Shown: positions 59,060 to 64,000 of the stretch, in pieces
How the letters are laid out: every line of letters begins with the position of its first letter
Numbering within the stretch: position 1 is the stretch's first letter
Made by a program: the position numbers and the translations under genes
Notes under the pieces: generated by a model
The model's input: the letters and a program-made list of their open reading frames with translations, nothing else
The model's database searches: none
Told to the model about the DNA's origin: nothing
NCBI GenBank assembly: GCA_018241695.1
Contig: JAFEDH010000004.1
Coordinates: forward strand, 62,001 to 126,000
Direction of reading: 5' to 3'
DNA: 64,000 nucleotides
Source of the DNA: Pseudomonadota bacterium
GTDB lineage: Bacteria > Pseudomonadota > Gammaproteobacteria > Burkholderiales > Rhodocyclaceae

Positions 59060-62000
59060 TCAGAGCAGCACCCGTTCGATGCCTCCGTTGTTCACGGTAT
59101 CCACGTACTGCTGCATCCAGTTCTCGCCCAGAATGTGTCGCGCCATTTCGATCACGATGTAATCGGCCTGGGTATCGGCATCGTTGTCATAGCGGGAAAG
59201 GCCCTGCAGGCAGGAAGGGCAGGAGGTGAGTATCTTCACATCGCCGCTGAAGCCGTCGGCACGCAGCCGCGCGGCGCCCTTTTCGATCTCCTCCTGCTTG
59301 CGGAAGCGCACCTGGGTCGAGATGTCGGGCCGGCCCACGGCCAGCGAGCCGGATTCGCCGCAGCAGCGGTCGGAAAGCTCGACTCCGCCGCCCATCAGGG
59401 TGTTGGTCACCTTCATGGCATTGTAGGTTTTCATCGGCGCATGACAGGGCTCGTGGTACATGTAGCGCGTGCCGGTGACGCCTTCCAGCCGGAGCCCCTT
59501 CTCCATCAGGTATTCGTGAATGTCGAGCAGGCGGCAGCCGGGGAAAATCTTCTCGAATTCGTAGGTCTGCAGCTGATCCATGCAGGTGCCGCAGGAGACG
59601 ATCACGGTCTTGATGTCGAGATAGTTGAGGGTGTTGGCCATGCGATGGAACAGCACCCGGTTCCCCGTGGTGATGGCCTGGCCCTTTTCCTCGCTGCCGG
59701 AGGCGATTTGCGGATAGCCGCAACACAGATAGCCCGGCGGCAGCACGGTGATCGCTCCCGCTTCATAGAGCATGGCCTGGGTGGCCAGACCGATCTGGGA
59801 AAAGAGGCGTTCGGAGCCGCAACCGGGGAAGTAGAAGACGGCATCCGAATCCTCGTGGGTGGTGCGCGGATTGCGGATCACCGGAATCACCTTGTCGTCC
59901 TCGATGTCGAGCATGGCCCGCGAGGTGCGGGCCGGTACGCCACGCGGCAGGGGTTTGTTGATGAAGTGGATGACCTGGGTCTTGATGGCGGGCCGGCCCA
60001 CGCTGGCGGGAGGATGTTTGATGGTCCCCTGGGTCAGGCGTGCCGCCTTGGCCAGGGTATAGCCCAGACGCTGCAGCTTGTAGCCGATGCCGGTGATCGC
60101 GGTGCGCATCAGCTTGATGGTGGCCGGGTCGGTGGCGTTGAGAAAGGCCATGGTGGCCGCCGTGCCGGGGCTGAAGTTTTTCTTGCCCTGGCGCCGGAGA
60201 AAATTGCGCATGGCGACGGAAACATCGCCGAAATCGATGTCCACCGGGCAGGGTTTCTCGCACTTGTGGCAGACCGTGCAGTGATCGGCGATATCGTTGA
60301 ATTCGGCGAAATGCTGCAGCGAGATGCCGCGCCGGGTCTGCTCCTCGTAGAGGAAGGCTTCCACCAGCAGGCCGGTGCCAAGAATCTTGTTGCGCGGCGA
60401 GTAGAGCAGGTTGGCGCGCGGCACATGGGTCGAGCAGACCGGCTTGCATTTGCCGCAGCGCAGGCAGTTCTTGATCGAGTCGGAGATTCTGCCGATTTCC
60501 GACTGTTCCATGATCAGGGATTCGATGCCGAGCAGGGCGAAGGAAGGCGTGTAGGCATTGCGCAGATCGCCTCCGGCCATCAGCTTGCCCTTGTTGAAGC
60601 GGCCTTCCGGGTCCACCTTCTGCTTGTATTCGCGGAAGGAGCGGATTTCTTCCTCGTCGAGGAATTCCAGCTTGGTGATGCCGATGCCATGTTCGCCGGA
60701 GATCACGCCCCCCAGCGATCTGGCCAGCATCATGATGCGTTCCACCGTCTGGCCGGCGGTCTGCAACATCTGGTAGTGGTCGGAGTTCACCGGAATGTTG
60801 GTGTGCACGTTGCCGTCTCCGGCATGCATGTGCAGGGCAACGAAGACGCGGCCACGCAGCACTTCCTTCTGCACCGCCTGCATGCGATCAGCGATGGGGC
60901 GGAACACGCTGCCGTCGAAGATGATTTCCAGCGGCCGCCGGATTTCCTTCTTCCACGAGACGCGGACCGAATAATCCTGCAGACGATGGAACAGGGCAGG
61001 CTGCCGGGCACTGTTGGTCAGCGGGGCGGCTTCGATGCCGAGTGTGGCGAATTGCGTCTCGGCTTCGGCGAGGGGCAGGCCGAGATTGTCCAGCAGCCAT
61101 TGCCAGCGCGTACGCACACCGGCCACATGTTCGAGAGCGCGTTCGCGGCGATCGCCCAGCAGCACTTCCTTGTCGAGGCCGGTATCGCCGGCGTCGACCG
61201 GCAGATCGCCGCGGAACAGCCCGGTCAGGGCATCGCACAGTTCCAGCTTGTTGCGGATCGAGAGTTCGATGTTGATGCGCTCGATGCCGTCGCAATAGTC
61301 GCCCATGCGTGGCAGGGGGATCACCACGTCCTCGTTCACCTTGAAGGCATTGGTGTGGCGCGAGATGGCCGCCGTGCGCGAGCGGTCGAGCCAGAACTGC
61401 TTGCGCGTATCGGGAGAAACGGCGATGAAGCCTTCGCCGCCGCGGCTATTGGCTAGCCGCACCACTTCCGATGCGGCAGCCATCACCGCGACCTCGTTGT
61501 CGCCGACGATGTCGCCGATCAGGACCATCTTGGGCCGGCCGTGGCGCTTGGCCTTGGTGGCATAGCCGACGGCACGGATATAGCGTTCGTCCAGATGTTC
61601 GAGGCCGGCCAGAACGGCGCCTTCGGGGCTGGTTTTGAGATAGTCGGTGATTTCGACGATGGAAGGCACCGCCTCGCGCACCTGGCCGAAAAATTCGAGA
61701 CAGACGGTGCGCGTCACCGGCGGCATCTTGTGCAGGATCCACACCGCCGAGGTGATGATGCCGTCGGTCCCTTCCTTCTGCACGCCGGGCAGCCCGCCGA
61801 GAAACTTGTCGGTCACATCCTTGCCCAGGCCGCGTTTGCGGAACATCGCACCGGGCAGGCGCAGGGTTTCCTCGCCGGTCTGCCGGCGCCGGGCGGCATC
61901 GTAATGGCGCAGGCGGAAGGTGGCGGTTTCCTGGTCGTGAATCTTGCCCAGATTGTGGTCGATGCGCTCCACTTCCAGCCAGTTGCCATCGGGGGTGACC

Positions 62001-62899
62001 ATGGTCCAGGACGCCAGATTGTCCAGCGCGGTGCCCCACAGCACGGCTTTCTTGCCGCCCGCATTCATGGCCACGTTGCCGCCGATGCAGGAGGCATCGG
62101 CCGAGGTCGGGTCGCAGGCGAATACCAGGCCGGCCGCTTCGGCCGCATCCATGACGTTGCGGGTGACCAGCCCGGCGCCGGTCCGTATGGTGGCGTAGGG
62201 CCGGTTCAGTCCGGGCAGGACGGTCTGCTCCACCGGCCCCATGTCGATCAGCTTTTCGGTATTGATGACCACCGAGCGAGGGGTCAGCGGCACCGCGCCA
62301 CCGGTATAGCCGGTGCCGCCGCCGCGCGGGATGATGGTCAGCTCCAGTTCGATGCAGTCGCGCACCAGCGGGGCGATTTCCTCCTCGGTGTCCGGGGTGA
62401 GGACAACAAAGGGATATTCGACGCGCCAGTCGGTGGCATCGGTGACATGGGATACCCGGGCGAGGCCGTCAAAGCAGATGTTGTCGCGCCGGGTATGGCG
62501 GGAAAGCACCTTGAGCGCCTTCTTGCGGCGCCGGGCGGTATCCTCGAACCAGGCCTCGAAACGCACCACGGCGGCATTGGCGGCGGTGAGCAGTTGCGCC
62601 ACGGCAGGGTTGCCGGCGCGCCGCTTTTCGATTTCACCGAGGCGATGGCGCAAGGCCGATATCAGCGCTTCGCGTCGCTCCCGGTTGGCGAGCAGATCAT
62701 CTTCCAGATAGGGGTTGCGCTGCACTACCCAGATATCGCCCAGCACTTCATACAGCATGCGTGCCGAGCGGCCGGTCACGCGCTGGCCGCGCAGTTCGTC
62801 GAGCACCTGCCAGGCTTCGGCGCCTAGCAGCCGGATGGCGATTTCCCGGTCGGAAAAAGAAGTGTAGTTGTAGGGGATTTCGCGCAGGCGGGCGGTCAT
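59060..62899 (-). CDS. Large FAD/Fe-S oxidoreductase (DUF3683; D-lactate dehydrogenase-like)
   Basis: A 1279-aa fusion. Residues about 1-150 carry the DUF3683 N-terminal extension; then the FAD-binding type-4 domain ([19 protein letters not shown] and [17 protein letters not shown]), the FAD-oxidase C-terminal domain with [19 protein letters not shown] and [14 protein letters not shown], and two 4Fe-4S motifs near residues 812 ([11 protein letters not shown]) and 875 ([12 protein letters not shown]). CCG cysteine-rich domains follow ([24 protein letters not shown]). Layout resembles a fused D-lactate/glycolate oxidase flavin and Fe-S subunit. Widely found in betaproteobacteria; substrate unknown. 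Confidence 0.9.
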   Translation of the reverse strand: MTARLREIPYNYTSFSDREIAIRLLGAEAWQVLDELRGQRVTGRSARMLYEVLGDIWVVQRNPYLEDDLLANRERREALISALRHRLGEIEKRRAGNPAVAQLLTAANAAVVRFEAWFEDTARRRKKALKVLSRHTRRDNICFDGLARVSHVTDATDWRVEYPFVVLTPDTEEEIAPLVRDCIELELTIIPRGGGTGYTGGAVPLTPRSVVINTEKLIDMGPVEQTVLPGLNRPYATIRTGAGLVTRNVMDAAEAAGLVFACDPTSADASCIGGNVAMNAGGKKAVLWGTALDNLASWTMVTPDGNWLEVERIDHNLGKIHDQETATFRLRHYDAARRRQTGEETLRLPGAMFRKRGLGKDVTDKFLGGLPGVQKEGTDGIITSAVWILHKMPPVTRTVCLEFFGQVREAVPSIVEITDYLKTSPEGAVLAGLEHLDERYIRAVGYATKAKRHGRPKMVLIGDIVGDNEVAVMAAASEVVRLANSRGGEGFIAVSPDTRKQFWLDRSRTAAISRHTNAFKVNEDVVIPLPRMGDYCDGIERINIELSIRNKLELCDALTGLFRGDLPVDAGDTGLDKEVLLGDRRERALEHVAGVRTRWQWLLDNLGLPLAEAETQFATLGIEAAPLTNSARQPALFHRLQDYSVRVSWKKEIRRPLEIIFDGSVFRPIADRMQAVQKEVLRGRVFVALHMHAGDGNVHTNIPVNSDHYQMLQTAGQTVERIMMLARSLGGVISGEHGIGITKLEFLDEEEIRSFREYKQKVDPEGRFNKGKLMAGGDLRNAYTPSFALLGIESLIMEQSEIGRISDSIKNCLRCGKCKPVCSTHVPRANLLYSPRNKILGTGLLVEAFLYEEQTRRGISLQHFAEFNDIADHCTVCHKCEKPCPVDIDFGDVSVAMRNFLRRQGKKNFSPGTAATMAFLNATDPATIKLMRTAITGIGYKLQRLGYTLAKAARLTQGTIKHPPASVGRPAIKTQVIHFINKPLPRGVPARTSRAMLDIEDDKVIPVIRNPRTTHEDSDAVFYFPGCGSERLFSQIGLATQAMLYEAGAITVLPPGYLCCGYPQIASGSEEKGQAITTGNRVLFHRMANTLNYLDIKTVIVSCGTCMDQLQTYEFEKIFPGCRLLDIHEYLMEKGLRLEGVTGTRYMYHEPCHAPMKTYNAMKVTNTLMGGGVELSDRCCGESGSLAVGRPDISTQVRFRKQEEIEKGAARLRADGFSGDVKILTSCPSCLQGLSRYDNDADTQADYIVIEMARHILGENWMQQYVDTVNNGGIERVLL

Positions 62900-63010
62900 G
62901 ACGGTGAACCGGGGGTCACTAAAGGCGGCATTTTAGGCTATCGCGCTGCAACATGCAGCCGCCACAAGCCCCTCATGTCGGTGGGGATTCAGCGGCTTCC
63001 ACGGGGCCGG

Positions 63011-63949
63011 TCAGGGCGTCAGCACCACCTTGATGGCGCCTGCCGCCCGGTTTCCGGCCATGGCAAAGGCATCGACCGCCGCGTCCAGCGGCATGCTGTG
63101 GGTGATGATGGCGCGGGCAATCTGGGGCCGGCCGGCAAGAAGCGTGGCCGCTACATCCACGTCACGCCCCAGCCCATTACGGCCGTAGGTGGAGGCGGGC
63201 AGAATGCGGATCTCCTTCATGCAGACCTCGAATGCCGGCAGTTTGAGCCCGCCCCAGTAGGTGGCCAGCAGTAGCAGGGTGCCGCGGGCCCGGCACAGGC
63301 CGACGGCCTGCGCCACCGCCTCGTCGGTCCCGGCGCAGTCGATGACGAAATCGTATTCACCCTCCACGCCGATCTTCGCGCCCAGGCGCTCGCCAGCAAG
63401 TTTCTGGGCGTCGTGGCGGGCGGCCAGATGCACATGCGCCGTGGAAGCCGTGGCTGCGGCCACGGCACACTGGCCGATGGAGCCACCACCGATCACGGCG
63501 ACACGGTGATGGGGTCGCAGACCCAGCATGCTGACGCCATGCACCGCCACTGCCAGAGGCTCCACCAGGCATGCGTCGGCAACCGGAATGCTGGCCGGCA
63601 GGGGCACCAGGGCACGGGCCGGGACCACGATTTCCTCGGCCATCCCGCCGTCCAGGCCGACCCCGAAGATCATGCCCGGGCCACGCTCGCAGTAGGAATA
63701 TTCACCCGCCACGCAATGCGCGCAGTGGCCGCAGGGCGCCATGGGTTCGATCGCCACCGGAGTGCCGTCCTCGGTGATGCCGGCCATCTCGTGGCCGAGG
63801 GTGGCGGGTAACGGAAAGCCACTGGCGATCATGTGCAGATCCGAACCGCAGATACCGGCTGCGGCGATCCTGACCCGCACCCCGGGACCGCTGGGCGGGG
63901 GTACCTGTTGCAGCACGACGTGACGGTCACAGCAGCGGACGGCTTTCAT
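63011..63949 (-). CDS. Zinc-dependent medium-chain alcohol dehydrogenase
   Basis: A 312-aa MDR. Catalytic zinc ligands: Cys34 (GICGSDLH), His53-Glu54 (GHEMAG) and a later Cys/Asp-Glu in VEPLAVAVHG; structural zinc cysteines in CGHCAHCVAGEYSYCE. Rossmann motif VAVIGGGSIGQCAV. This places it with the L-threonine/sorbitol-type dehydrogenases. It is shorter than the usual 340-350 aa. It ends 111 bp downstream of the DUF3683 oxidoreductase start, both on the minus strand. Substrate not readable; any secondary alcohol is possible. Confidence 0.88.
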   Translation of the reverse strand: MKAVRCCDRHVVLQQVPPPSGPGVRVRIAAAGICGSDLHMIASGFPLPATLGHEMAGITEDGTPVAIEPMAPCGHCAHCVAGEYSYCERGPGMIFGVGLDGGMAEEIVVPARALVPLPASIPVADACLVEPLAVAVHGVSMLGLRPHHRVAVIGGGSIGQCAVAAATASTAHVHLAARHDAQKLAGERLGAKIGVEGEYDFVIDCAGTDEAVAQAVGLCRARGTLLLLATYWGGLKLPAFEVCMKEIRILPASTYGRNGLGRDVDVAATLLAGRPQIARAIITHSMPLDAAVDAFAMAGNRAAGAIKVVLTP

Positions 63950-64000
63950 GGCGGATTTCTCCGGAGGGGTGTACGCAGCACCATATCACGGACCCACCGG

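Noticed and set aside
59030..62827. Long plus-strand frames (808 and 428 aa) opposite the DUF3683 gene
   Set aside because: Antisense shadows of a well-supported gene; composition is typical of third-codon GC bias.
1..64000. tRNA or rRNA genes
   Set aside because: No cloverleaf with a GTTCGA-type T loop or rRNA-like segment was convincing on reading; a covariance search would be needed to exclude small RNAs.

Overview
This GC-rich window looks like a chromosome segment of a betaproteobacterium, probably in or near Rhodocyclales/Nitrosomonadales. The basis is the order smg-dprA-LysM protein-def-fmt-htpX, a very large DUF3683-type FAD/Fe-S oxidoreductase, a DUF3240-containing heavy-metal RND operon, and codon/GC character. 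The taxonomic call is inference from gene content; no rRNA or tRNA gene was recognised.

Layout: (1) 0-5.5 kb, selenium genes (mnmH fragment, selD), fumC, two small membrane proteins, an ECF sigma factor and a DUF1684 protein. (2) 5.5-20.9 kb, a catabolic or redox island: a secreted protein of unknown family, five luciferase-like (LLM) oxidoreductases, four NTF2-fold proteins (SnoaL-like or ketosteroid-isomerase-like), three short-chain dehydrogenases, a KstD/fumarate-reductase-like flavoprotein, an SRPBCC protein and a LysR regulator. (3) 21.0-26.4 kb, a compact coenzyme F420 operon: npdG-cofE-cofD-cofC-fbiC. (4) 26.6-36.3 kb, a small-molecule methyltransferase, an orphan adenine-DNA methyltransferase, ferredoxin-NADP reductase with a divergent LysR gene, chromate genes with a truncated chrB, oxyR and a rubrerythrin/Fe-S/DUF3501 module. 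(5) 36.4-39.6 kb, a lower-GC stretch that I read as an integron cassette cluster without an integrase. It has related attC-like sites, toxin-antitoxin-type genes and an IS110-family remnant inside one attC. (6) 39.8-47.5 kb, housekeeping genes: topB, smg, dprA, a LysM protein, def, fmt, htpX. (7) 47.5-50.4 kb, 3-hydroxybutyrate dehydrogenase with a DUF3734-type patatin, and a membrane protein. (8) 50.5-58.3 kb, an RND metal-efflux operon that carries its own two-component system, with a PmrA/QseB-type box upstream. (9) 58.3-64 kb, an EthD protein, the DUF3683 oxidoreductase and a zinc alcohol dehydrogenase.

How the genes may work together: parts 2 and 3 are the most interesting. F420 is uncommon in Gram-negative bacteria. 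Here the full set of recognised biosynthesis enzymes sits next to an NADPH:F420 reductase and several candidate F420H2 users. These are mixed with ketosteroid-isomerase homologues, SDRs and a ketosteroid-dehydrogenase-like flavoenzyme. The set suggests an F420-dependent pathway on a cyclic keto or enone substrate (steroid, terpenoid or alicyclic). The substrate cannot be read from the sequence, and use of F420 rather than FMN by each LLM protein is inference.
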